DNA of 64,000 nt. It comes from JAMXLO01 sp963726125 (lineage in GTDB: Bacteria; Pseudomonadota; Alphaproteobacteria; Acetobacterales; Acetobacteraceae). Positions 26,725-35,200 of the stretch are shown piece by piece. The DNA lies in assembly GCA_963726125.1 (NCBI GenBank), contig CAVSBG010000005.1, forward strand, positions 868,001 to 932,000, read 5' to 3'. The translations under genes and the position numbers were made by a program. Positions within the stretch are counted from its first letter, which is position 1, and every line of letters begins with the position of its first letter. The notes below the pieces were generated by a model. The model did no database searches, had not been told where the DNA came from, and saw only the letters and a list, made by a program, of their open reading frames with translations.

Positions 26725-26805
26725 GGGGCCGCACCCACTTACGAACGATGCAATCCCATTCAGCAAACATCCGATGGAGATGACCGGGTCAAGCCGGCCA
26801 TGAGG
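26725..26805 (-). repeat. Family B repeat, rearranged copy
   Basis: The minus strand carries CATCTCCATCGGATG, then GATTGCATCGTTCG and GGTGCGGCC, in the same order as at 30160-30260. The hairpin part (GACCGGGTCAAGCCGGCCATGA) is on the other side and in the opposite sense, so the copy looks inverted internally. Confidence 0.65.
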
Positions 26806-26858
26806 GGGTTGGCGAGGATGCCAAACGAAGTGTAGGGCGACCGAGGCGATCCGCGGTG

Positions 26859-28286
26859 CTATCGCTCCGCGTCGGTCCATTCATCACCGAACAGCTCGGG
26901 TTTGTCGAAGTCTTGCAGGATCTGCCAATGGGATTCGATGTCGCGGTTGTAGAACTCGGCCGCTATGCCGTCGGCGAGCCAGGCGGCACCGATGCTGATA
27001 CCGGGGATGTCGCCGGCGACCTTGCCGATGCTCAAGCTGGCAGCGTGGTTGAAGCAGTGGATGTTGGCGAGGAACGGTGCTTCGCAGGCGTGCTTCTCGG
27101 TGAATTGGAGGTGGGGGCCGAGGTACGGGAAGGCGCCCAGTTCGGCGTTCGCGAGGTCGGGTGGCGGCGTGTATCGATCGGACCAGGTGGCGATTGCGTC
27201 GGCGAAGGCAGCGATCTCCGGGCGTGATGCGGCTTCGACGGTGAAGCCGGTGGCGAGGATGATAAAGTCGGCGGCGAAGTTCTTGCCTCGGCTGGTGCGG
27301 ACGGTGATGTGATCTGCGGCTCGCGCGATCGTTTCGATGGCTGAGCCGAGGTGGAAGTGGGCGTTGGGGTGGCGACTTACGCGGAGGGTCGAGTTGCGCG
27401 GGGCCGGGGGGCCGGTTTCCTCAGAGTAGAGCATGGTGCGCCACTGCCATGCTTCAGTCGCCTCGCGATAGCCGTAGGTAAAGCCGGCGCTGCCGATGCC
27501 GGTCAACTTGTTGATGCGCGGGAGGTCGTTGCGGCGGATCAGCAAATGGAGGTCGGCGCAACCGTGTTCGAGAGCCTCGGCGGCGTTGTCCATGGCCGAG
27601 GCGCTGGCACCAATGACTATCACCCGTTTGTTGCGCAGCGCGGCGAAGTCGATGTCGTCGGCGGTGTGTGCCCAGAAATGGCGGGGAACGGGGTGGATGA
27701 AGTCGGGGATGCGCGGCTGGCCCAGGCCTTCGCGACCGGTGGCCATCACGGTTTTGCGGGTGAGGATGGTTGTGCCGTTGGCGAGATCGAGTGCGAGCAG
27801 GTTCTCCAAGGGACGGATGCATCGCACTTCGACTTCATTCTCGATTGGCAACGCCAATATCCGACGATACCAGCGCAGATAGTCCATCCACATGAGGCGT
27901 GGGATCTTGTCGAGTTCCTGCCATGCTCCATGGCCGAATTGGGCGACGAACCAGGCTCGGAAGGTGAGCGAGGGAATGCCCGCGGCTGGTCCGGTCAGCA
28001 CCTTGGGTGAGCGCAAGGTCTCCATGCGCGCATACGTGGCCCAGGGGCCCTCGAAGCCGTCGGGATTGCGATCGAGACAGCGGATGTTGCGGATGCCGTT
28101 GCGCAGGAGTGAGAAGGTCAGCACCAGTCCAGCCATGCCGGCACCGATCACCACGACGTCGGTGACCTGGGTGCGGCTTGGATGTGTTGTGGGAACGACC
28201 CAGTTGGGGGGTGGATAGTTGAGGCAGGCGAGATCAAAAGAGACGCGTTGCTCGAGGGCGTCGAGCCCTTGCACGGGTGTTGTCAT
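26859..28286 (-). CDS. Flavin-containing monooxygenase-like FAD/NAD(P)-binding protein
   Basis: A 475-residue flavoprotein. The FAD-binding GxGxxG is in VVVIGAGMAGLVL, the NADP-binding site in RVIVIGASASAMDNA, and ILATGFTVEA is the ATG-type motif near the C-terminus. The region FWAHTADDID resembles the FxGxxxHxxxY fingerprint of Baeyer-Villiger/FMO enzymes. The substrate is unknown. ATG 28286 gives the usual short N-terminus. It lies upstream of the MBL/CobW/DUF1275 group on the same strand, but a gap of about 230 bases with a repeat separates them. Confidence 0.82.
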   Translation of the reverse strand: MTTPVQGLDALEQRVSFDLACLNYPPPNWVVPTTHPSRTQVTDVVVIGAGMAGLVLTFSLLRNGIRNIRCLDRNPDGFEGPWATYARMETLRSPKVLTGPAAGIPSLTFRAWFVAQFGHGAWQELDKIPRLMWMDYLRWYRRILALPIENEVEVRCIRPLENLLALDLANGTTILTRKTVMATGREGLGQPRIPDFIHPVPRHFWAHTADDIDFAALRNKRVIVIGASASAMDNAAEALEHGCADLHLLIRRNDLPRINKLTGIGSAGFTYGYREATEAWQWRTMLYSEETGPPAPRNSTLRVSRHPNAHFHLGSAIETIARAADHITVRTSRGKNFAADFIILATGFTVEAASRPEIAAFADAIATWSDRYTPPPDLANAELGAFPYLGPHLQFTEKHACEAPFLANIHCFNHAASLSIGKVAGDIPGISIGAAWLADGIAAEFYNRDIESHWQILQDFDKPELFGDEWTDAER

Positions 28287-28532
28287 GCTGGCCAAGTCTG
28301 GCGAACAGGTCTGAGACGGACGGCGAGGTGGTGCAACCACCACCGGGCACGCACTGCCGTCATCGCTTCGCTGCCGAGATCATCAGTTATGCTGCCGGAT
28401 TTTACCATGCGATCAGCATTTAGCGGCACGCACGGCAGCAGGCTAGTGTGCGTCAGTATTGATTGCTGTTTGGCAACGGCAGCCGGGGCGGCATCGCTTC
28501 GGTTCGCACGCGACTTCGCCGCGCATTGGAGA

Positions 28533-29117
28533 TCAGGTGCGTGGTCGCCGCCAGCTATCCGGGATTGGGCTTCCATTGCCTTCCTTGTAGCCTTTACCGC
28601 CGTCGCTCAAGCCCAGATCCCTCACGGCCCATTCGCCGATGTTGTACCAGATGTCAGGACCTGGGCAGTTGCCTCGCAAGTCTTCGGATTCGCCCTGGCG
28701 ATGGGCGAACACAAACGAGATTCCATAGGTCTCGTTGAGATACCTGACCAGATCGCAGCCGCCGCCGATCTGCTGGGAAGACAGCACGCTGCGACCGTTT
28801 TGATCCGGCTTCCAATAATGGCCACGTTCATCAGGGAAGTTCCCAACGACTTCAACCGAAATGGCATCGTCGTTGAAGGCGCTCGATGCGACGAGATAGG
28901 ATTCGACCGGATGGAGTTGGACGATGCCGCCATCGGGCATGACCACATAATGCGCGTGAACCGATAGGTAATTGTCCGGCACGGAGCCTCGACTGAATGA
29001 CGTCTGATGCAAAACAACGGTGTCGATTTGCGCCGACATTCGGTTGCGGATGCGGTAATGGCTGGGCGTTTTGCCTGTTCTGTCGAGGATATCCGGGGCG
29101 AGCCACATTCCAACCAT
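28533..29117 (-). CDS. N-acetylmuramoyl-L-alanine amidase (amidase_2/PGRP-like)
   Basis: A 194-residue zinc amidase that cuts the MurNAc-L-Ala bond of peptidoglycan. Candidate zinc ligands are His in DTVVLHQTSF, His in FVFAHRQGE and Cys in RGNCPGPDIW, the His-His-Cys pattern of PGRP-like amidases. HYVVMPDGGIVQL is a further family block. No signal peptide is visible, so it could be cytosolic (muropeptide recycling) or phage-derived. It has no phage neighbours. Confidence 0.8.
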   Translation of the reverse strand: MVGMWLAPDILDRTGKTPSHYRIRNRMSAQIDTVVLHQTSFSRGSVPDNYLSVHAHYVVMPDGGIVQLHPVESYLVASSAFNDDAISVEVVGNFPDERGHYWKPDQNGRSVLSSQQIGGGCDLVRYLNETYGISFVFAHRQGESEDLRGNCPGPDIWYNIGEWAVRDLGLSDGGKGYKEGNGSPIPDSWRRPRT

Positions 29118-29569
29118 TATAACCTCCAGACTCTGGCAGTAGAGACGAATGTTAGCTTGATCGCGCCGACGCCACGCGCATCATTCATAGAGCGGCCGAT
29201 CGGTTCTTGGTATGACGTGCATCACATTGCTCGTCGTCGCATCGGTGCGACGGCCAACATTGTTCTTTGAATGGAGATCAGGGTCCAGGAGGAATGAAGC
29301 CGGACGAAAATCGGGCTGGAATTGGGGACACTATCTGTTGAGATCGGTTGACAACAAGTCGGCATTCGATTTGGGACGTGCGGCAAGCCGTATGGTGCCT
29401 CCCACCGTCGAACACTTCCGCAGGTCTATGCGTGGAGCAATGCGCAGCGGATGAGCTCGGCTCATCGCAAGGATGAAAAGTGATCCATTGCGAACAGTGG
29501 CCTCGATGGTTTCTATTGACCGCAGGCGGACATACCCAGTCCGATAGCTTCTCCGAGGACACAGGATAA
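29118..29569. other. Intergenic region without a recognised gene
   Basis: About 450 bases, lower in GC than surrounding coding sequence. Short open frames exist on both strands but none has family-like composition. It separates the divergent amidase and DUF3455 genes and probably holds both promoters. Confidence 0.5.
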
Positions 29570-30076
29570 ATGGTCAGACAGCCGTATACGTACACCGTAA
29601 CGTTCGCACTGCTGGCGGCGGTGACCTTCGGCGCGGAGGCGACGAATTTGCCGGACGAAATCGCCGCGAGCGGTGAGAAGGTTGTGCTTCAGGTGCACGC
29701 TGAGGGCGCCCAGATCTATGAGTGCAAAGCAACGGCAAGCGGGCAGTTGAGTTGGCAGTTCCGTGAGCCCATCGCTGCACTCGTGCGTGATGGTGTGACG
29801 GTAGGCAGGCATTACGGGGGGCCGACGTGGGAAATCGAGGGAAGCTCTGTCGCTGGAAAGGTTTCGGGACACGCTCCGGGCGCAACCGCTCAGGACATCC
29901 CGTGGCTGAGGCTGGATGTGTCAGACAGGCGGGGCGACGGTCCCTTCAAGGACGTAACCACCGTACAACGTATCAATACCAAGGGGGGCAATTTCGAAGG
30001 CCAGTGCAATAAGGTCGGTGACCTGTACTCTCAGCCGTATAGCGCTGATTACGTGTTTCTACGGACGACACCGTAA
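29570..30076 (+). CDS. DUF3455 domain secreted protein
   Basis: A 168-residue protein with a signal peptide (about residues 1-24, ending GAEA). The DUF3455 domain follows, with GAQIYECKA, GGPTWEIEGSSVAGKV, IPWLRL and TTVQRINTKGG. It is probably periplasmic or extracellular; the family has no known activity. It stands alone, followed by a family B repeat. Confidence 0.85.
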   Translation: MVRQPYTYTVTFALLAAVTFGAEATNLPDEIAASGEKVVLQVHAEGAQIYECKATASGQLSWQFREPIAALVRDGVTVGRHYGGPTWEIEGSSVAGKVSGHAPGATAQDIPWLRLDVSDRRGDGPFKDVTTVQRINTKGGNFEGQCNKVGDLYSQPYSADYVFLRTTP

Positions 30077-30159
30077 TACTGAACGCCGAGGAGTGATACC
30101 AAGGGCCCTTGCTGTTGAGTTACCGAACGCAATGGCCCAATCCCGTCATGGTGGGGTTC

Positions 30160-30260
30160 GACCGCCATCTCCATCGGATGGTTGCTGACCAGTATTGCAT
30201 CGTTCGCACATTGGTGCGGGCCGCCGATGGCCGGGCCAAGCCCGGCCATGACGGGGATCG
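30160..30260 (+). repeat. Family B repeat, longest copy
   Basis: The order is CATCTCCATCGGATG, TATTGCATCGTTCG, ATTGGTGCGGGCC, then the hairpin GATGGCCGGGCCAAGCCCGGCCATGACGGGG. It shares about 60 bases with 22183-22245 and covers the 3' flank of the cupin gene. Confidence 0.85.
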
Positions 30261-30262
30261 AG

Positions 30263-30721
30263 TCATGGCCCGGTCAGGAAGGCGGCAACGGCGGGGTGCG
30301 ACTTCAGGGTTTCCAGGTCTTGCTCGGTGGGGAGCTGCGGCTTGTCGCGAAGAGCGTTCACCATGCAGAGGAAGCCGAACGCTTCCCCGTTGGTGGCGCG
30401 GAACTGATGCCAGGTCCAGGCGGGAATGGTAATCAGATCGAATGGCTTCACCTCGCGCACCTCTTCGCCGACCAGGCAGTGGCCGTGGCCGCGCAGGATC
30501 ATCACGGCGTGCATGTGCTCGTGGCGCTCGAGGGTGGAATAGCCGCCGGGCGCCATCTCGAAGTAGCGGAGTTCGCAGCCGAGTTGCGGTTCGGCAAACA
30601 GGACCTGGCGCGAGATTGCCTTGAAGGGGGCAGAGCCGTCTTCCTTGTACGGCATGTGGGCGACATCGTCCCAGCGATAGTCGCTGAAGGCGCGGAATTG
30701 CTGTTGCTGTTCGATGTCCAT
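30263..30721 (-). CDS. Cupin protein beside a RuBisCO-like protein
   Basis: A 152-residue single-domain cupin with metal-binding motif 1 (ERHEHMHAVMILRGHG, supplying His, His and Glu-like ligands) and motif 2 (LITIPAWTWHQFRA). It starts 8 bases after the stop of the RuBisCO-like gene. In Rhodospirillum rubrum a cupin next to the RuBisCO-like gene is the methylsulfurylase that turns 1-methylthioxylulose 5-phosphate into DXP and methanethiol in the MTA-isoprenoid shunt. That role is inferred from this pairing, not from a diagnostic residue. Confidence 0.8.
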   Translation of the reverse strand: MDIEQQQQFRAFSDYRWDDVAHMPYKEDGSAPFKAISRQVLFAEPQLGCELRYFEMAPGGYSTLERHEHMHAVMILRGHGHCLVGEEVREVKPFDLITIPAWTWHQFRATNGEAFGFLCMVNALRDKPQLPTEQDLETLKSHPAVAAFLTGP

Positions 30722-30729
30722 GTGCGGGC

Positions 30730-31908
30730 CTAGCGATAGTTGTGTTGCGCAACCAGTTGCGTGAAGGCGGCGGTTTCCTCGGTCAGGCGATCGCGCGCGG
30801 CGAGCAGGCTGCCGCCGATCAGCAACATCGCGTCGGGTCCGTAGAAGTCAAGCATCTCGGGGACGCGTTCGAGCGTCATGCCGCCGGCGGGGACGGGGAC
30901 GCTGGGACGGATGCCGTCGTGGGGCGTGCGGGCCTGGGCGGCGAGGCGGCGGCAGGTTTCCGGCGTGTAGCCGAAGCGGCCGCCGTGGTTGGGGAAGATG
31001 ACCGCGTCGGCGCCCAGCAGGCGGAACAGCTTGCCGATCAGGAGGTCGGGGGCGATGCGGGCGGCGCCGCCCATGGTGGGGTGGGCGAAGAACGCGATCT
31101 CGGGGTGATTGCGAACGAGGGTCTGGAAACTGGACCAGCCGGCGATCATTGGCGCGATCAGCACCGTGTCGATGCCGTGGGTTTGGGCTGCATCGATCTG
31201 GCGGCGCATCTGGTCGAGGTCACCGGACAGGCTGGGGACGTAGTGGGTGTGGCCGACGGCACTGGCGATTGCCGTTACGCGGTCGGCGAAGGAGGAGTAG
31301 GACTGATCGGCCAGGCCGTGGTCGTCCTTGATGAAGTCGATGCCGCCTCGGGCGAAGCGCTCGGCCAGTTGGGCCAGGCGGGCTGGTGGGAGGCCCTGGG
31401 GTTTCAGGGCGGAACATGTCAGGGCGCGGTTGAAGGCGTTGGCGCGTTGGCGCAGGCCGTCGATGCCGTAGTGGGGGCCGGGGAAGACCACTCTTTCGGA
31501 AGACGTGGATGGCCGTGACGCGCCCGGCCGTGACGGTACGGGCACGTCGACGTCCAGAAGGATGACGTCGTCGTGCAGGGATGTGTTGCCGAACACCATG
31601 TTGAGGAACTGGCCGGCGTCGTTGCCGACGGTTGCGGTGGCCAGTGCGATGCGGACGTCGAACTTGCCGTTGCCGCGATCGTCTATGGCTTCGACTTTGC
31701 CGACGATTTGGTCGTGGATCGCCGCGTCGTCGATCGCATCGAGCGGCATTTCGACGCTTTGCTCGACGGCGATGGATTGCGCTCGGGCTTTGATCGAGGA
31801 GGGGTCGGAGACGATGCGGTAGGTCGCGGTGAGGCGATCCTGGGCGGCGCCCCCTCCCCAACCCTCCCCCGCGCTTGCGCGGGAGAGGGAGATTGGTGCG
31901 GTGGTCAA
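30730..31908 (-). CDS. RuBisCO-like protein (form IV)
   Basis: About 392 residues. The barrel has Lys 169 in KPQGL and the carbamylation-type Lys 194 in DFIKDDHG, where the fourth residue of KDDE is His. Loop 6 lacks the carboxylase GKxEG Lys (it reads NHGGRFGY) and PVASGG becomes PVPAGG, so it is not a carboxylase. With the adjacent cupin it fits 5-methylthioribulose 1-phosphate isomerisation in the MTA-isoprenoid shunt; apionate-type RuBisCO-like enzymes are an alternative. No ATG, GTG or TTG lies between the repeat and the conserved N-terminus. A TTG at 31908 overlapping the trxA stop (TTGA) is the best start, which makes a family A repeat encode residues of about 7-22. Confidence 0.85.
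   Translation of the reverse strand: MTTAPISLSRASAGEGWGGGAAQDRLTATYRIVSDPSSIKARAQSIAVEQSVEMPLDAIDDAAIHDQIVGKVEAIDDRGNGKFDVRIALATATVGNDAGQFLNMVFGNTSLHDDVILLDVDVPVPSRPGASRPSTSSERVVFPGPHYGIDGLRQRANAFNRALTCSALKPQGLPPARLAQLAERFARGGIDFIKDDHGLADQSYSSFADRVTAIASAVGHTHYVPSLSGDLDQMRRQIDAAQTHGIDTVLIAPMIAGWSSFQTLVRNHPEIAFFAHPTMGGAARIAPDLLIGKLFRLLGADAVIFPNHGGRFGYTPETCRRLAAQARTPHDGIRPSVPVPAGGMTLERVPEMLDFYGPDAMLLIGGSLLAARDRLTEETAAFTQLVAQHNYR
31849..31890 (+). repeat. Family A repeat within the RuBisCO-like gene
   Basis: CCCCCTCCCCAACCCTCCCC, then GCGCTTGCGCGGGAGAGGGA. In the frame of the minus-strand gene it translates without a stop as SLSRASAGEGWGGGA, just before the conserved N-terminal domain. Confidence 0.85.
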
Positions 31909-32231
31909 ATGTTGGAGGTGATCCAGTCTTTCAGGCGGCTCTTCGGGAGGGCTCCGACCTGGGTCGCGGCGGGCTCGCCGTTCTTGAACAGGATCAGGGT
32001 GGGGATGCCGCGTACGGCGTAGTTGTTCGGGGTGACTGGGTTGTCGTCGATGTTGACCTTGGCGACGGTGAGCTTGTCGCCGAACTCGGCGGCGAGTTCC
32101 TCCAGCGCCGGGCCGATCATCTTGCAGGGACCACACCACTCGGCCCAGAAATCCACCAGTACGGGTCCTTCGGCCTTCAGCACATCCGCGGAGAATGTCT
32201 GGTCGGTGACGGGTTTGGTGTTCGCGCTCAT
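31905..32231 (-). CDS. trxA: Thioredoxin
   Basis: A 108-residue classical thioredoxin. The active site WCGPCKM has Cys 33 and Cys 36, the cis-Pro lies in RGIPTLILFKNG, and Asp 27-like VDFWAEW precedes the site. It reduces cytosolic disulfides using thioredoxin reductase. It lies downstream of addA, the usual alphaproteobacterial position, and overlaps the proposed TTG start of the RuBisCO-like gene. Confidence 0.97.
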   Translation of the reverse strand: MSANTKPVTDQTFSADVLKAEGPVLVDFWAEWCGPCKMIGPALEELAAEFGDKLTVAKVNIDDNPVTPNNYAVRGIPTLILFKNGEPAATQVGALPKSRLKDWITSNI

Positions 32232-32282
32232 GTCAGCCTCAAAGAGTTGGTTGCGGAAAACGTGGGAACCAGCACCGGCCGG

Positions 32283-35200
32283 TCAAGCGGCGCGGCTTGC
32301 ATGGCTGGGTGTGTGTGACTCCAACAGCTCATCCGGCAGCATGACGACACGGGCGGCCTGGGTCCAGACCAGGGCACAGGCGATGCCTCGGCCGGGGAAG
32401 ATGTCGCGCAGGACGGCGCGGTAGGCAGCCATCTGGCGGAGGTAGAGCACCGGGGTATCCTCGATGCGCGATGGCGGGCGGCGGTTGGTCTTGAAGTCGG
32501 CGATCAGAATGCGGTCCGGGAGCACGGCGAGGCGATCGATCAGGCCACCGATGACCATGCCGGCGACCACACCGGTCAGGGGGACCTCCGCGCGGCTGCC
32601 CGGGGCGAACAGCGGTGCCAGATCCGGGTGGTCGAGGATCGCCAGTGTTTCTCGCGCCAGGATTTCCGCTTCGCCGGTTGGCAGATCATTGCCTGGCCGA
32701 TCGAGCCAGGCGCGGGCGGCGTTGGCGCGGTCCTCGGGCGGCAGATCGGGGAGGTGCTGGAGCAGGGCGTGGAGCAGCTTGCCGCGCTGGAAGCGGTTGG
32801 TGGCCGCGTCACGCGCCGCCAATGGCGAGGCGGCGGCAGGGAGCGGGCCAAGTTCCACATTCTCGGGGCGGCTGGGGGCGAGGCGCTCGGGGCGCTCTGG
32901 TTCGACCGGTGGCGGGCTGGCTTGCCAATACGGTGCACTTCCCACCCAAGCGGGGAGGTTGGCGTCGTGTGGTGAGACGCTTGGCATCGTGGGGCGCGCG
33001 GGCTTCGCTCGCTGCGGCGAGGCGTGGCGGCGCACGTCGCCGTCCTGGATCGCTGGCAGCGTTTCGAAGCCGCGTTCCACCAGGCGGTACCAGCACGCAT
33101 TGTCCAATGCGCGCCGGGTTTGCCAGCCGCAGACCACCAGCCGATCCTCGGCGCGGGTGAGCGCGACGTAGAGCAGACGGTTGTGCTCCTCGGTGCGTCG
33201 CCGCGCAGCTTCATCGCGTAGGCGCTGGGCGGCGGTGCAGCGCAGTTCGCGACGCGGCGACCAGATCGGAACGCTGTGGCTGGTGGCGGGGTCGGCCCCC
33301 CAGTGGATCGTGCCTTCCTCAGGGGGGAGGGCGGTGGTGTCGGGCAGGATCACCAGCGGCGCCTGCAAACCCTTGGCACCGTGCACCGTCATGACGCGGA
33401 CCAGGCTGCCGGCACTTTCCGCCTCGCGTTTCACTTCCGCGCCGGAGCGGCGCAGCCAATGCAGGAACGCCTGTAGCGATGGCGGGTGCGTACGGCTGTG
33501 GGCCAGGGCGGCGTTGAGCAGCTCATCCACGGGTTCGGCTGCTTCGGGGCCGAGCCTCGCCAATAGCCGCGCCCGTCCGCCGAGGGGACCGAGGGCCTCG
33601 GCGAACAGCGCGTATGGGGTGACGTAGTCCACGCGGCCCAACAGAGCCGAGAAGAACGTCCACGCCGCGTGCCAGTCCGTCCGGTCGCCGGACCGCGCGC
33701 GCAATGCGTCCCATAGATGTCCTGGGCGCCCGATCGCCAGCTCCATCAGGCTGTCATCCGTAAGGCCGCCGAGTGGACTGGTCAGGACGCAGGCAAACGT
33801 CAGATCGTCTCGTGGCAGCAACAAAGCGTCCGCGAGCGCCATCAGATCCTGCACCGCCGGTTGCTCGGTCAGCATCAGGCGATCTAGCCCGGCCACCGGC
33901 ACGCCGCGCGATTTCAGCGCCCGCACCAAGGCGCGGCCGAAGTCATTGCGACGACGCACCAGCACCATGATGTCGCCGGGCAGCAGCGGTCGGCCCTTGC
34001 TCTCCAGCATGACGCTGCCGCTGACCTCGCGGGCGATCCAATGGGCCAGCGTGTCGGCGAGTTGCTGCGGCGCGGAGGTCAGGCCTTGGTTCTGCTCGGG
34101 CACCGTCCATGGCAACGGTTCGGCTGCATCGGGTAGCGGGGTGAGCGGCCAAAGTTCCACTGCGCCGGCATGGTCCGCGCGGTCGGCGTAGTGGGCCAGC
34201 GTTTCGCCGGCATCCACGACGCCCGCGGCGGCGAGCGGATTGGCGAACACCCGATCGACCAGGTCGAGTATCGGCCGAGTCGAACGGAACGACACGTCCA
34301 GCTTGGCGTCCTCCCAGGGCTTGCCGGCGGCGGCGACACGTTCGCGCAGCAGGCGGCGCGAGCGGTCGAATTCCTCGATGTCGGCGCCCTGGAACGAGTA
34401 GATCGACTGTTTGCGGTCGCCGACCGCGAAGACGGTGCGTTCGGTGTCGCGTGCGCCCTGGCCGGCAAAGAATTCCTCGGTCAGGGCGTGGGCGATCTTC
34501 CATTGCGACGGCGCGGTGTCCTGGACCTCGTCCAGCAGCAGATGATCTATACCGCCGTCCAGTTTGTAGAGTACCCAGGCGGCGCCCGGATCGATCAGCA
34601 GGTTCGACGTGCGGCCGATCAGGTCGTCGTAATCGAGCAGGCCCGCGGCCTCCTTGTGCGCGGCGTAGGCGTGCAGCACGGGCGCGGCGAGGGTCATCAG
34701 CGCGGCCGATATCGACGCAACGCGCAACGCCAGGCAGGCGTCGATCGCTTCGAGGATGCGGTCGCACTCGGTCAGGAAAATAGCAGCATGGTCGGGATGC
34801 CGGTCGAGGACGGCCTTGCTGACGAAGCCACCCGGGGCGCGCGGCTTGCCTTCCTTGGTGAGGAACTCGTCGCACCAATGCTGCCAGTGTTCGTGGCGGT
34901 CGGCCGATTCCAGGCCGAGCCAGCCGAGGATCCGGCCGGCGCGTTCGGCGCATCCCTTCGCGCCGAGTTGCTGGACGATCAGGGCGGCCTCGCGCAGCTC
35001 GGGTTCGGACTGCCAGTTGATGGCACTGGCGATGATGTCGGCCTCGGCCTTGGCGGTGACGCCCAGGGCGCGGCGCTGCGCCGCTTCGAGCGCTTCGCCC
35101 ATGTCGAGGGCGCTTTTCAGGCGGGGGAGATCGGCTTGCAGGGCGGCGACGTGGCGACCGAACTGGTCGGCCGAGACGAGGCCCGCGAGGGTAGCGAGGG

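Noticed and set aside
28182..28967. A 261-codon plus-strand frame opposite the amidase and the FMO start
   Set aside because: It overlaps two supported minus-strand genes and carries no recognisable family sequence; the amidase zinc ligands fix the real coding strand.
30730..32139. A longer start for the RuBisCO-like protein reaching to 32139
   Set aside because: The extra codons lie inside trxA in another frame and give an Arg/Pro-rich shadow sequence. The TTG coupled to the trxA stop is more plausible.
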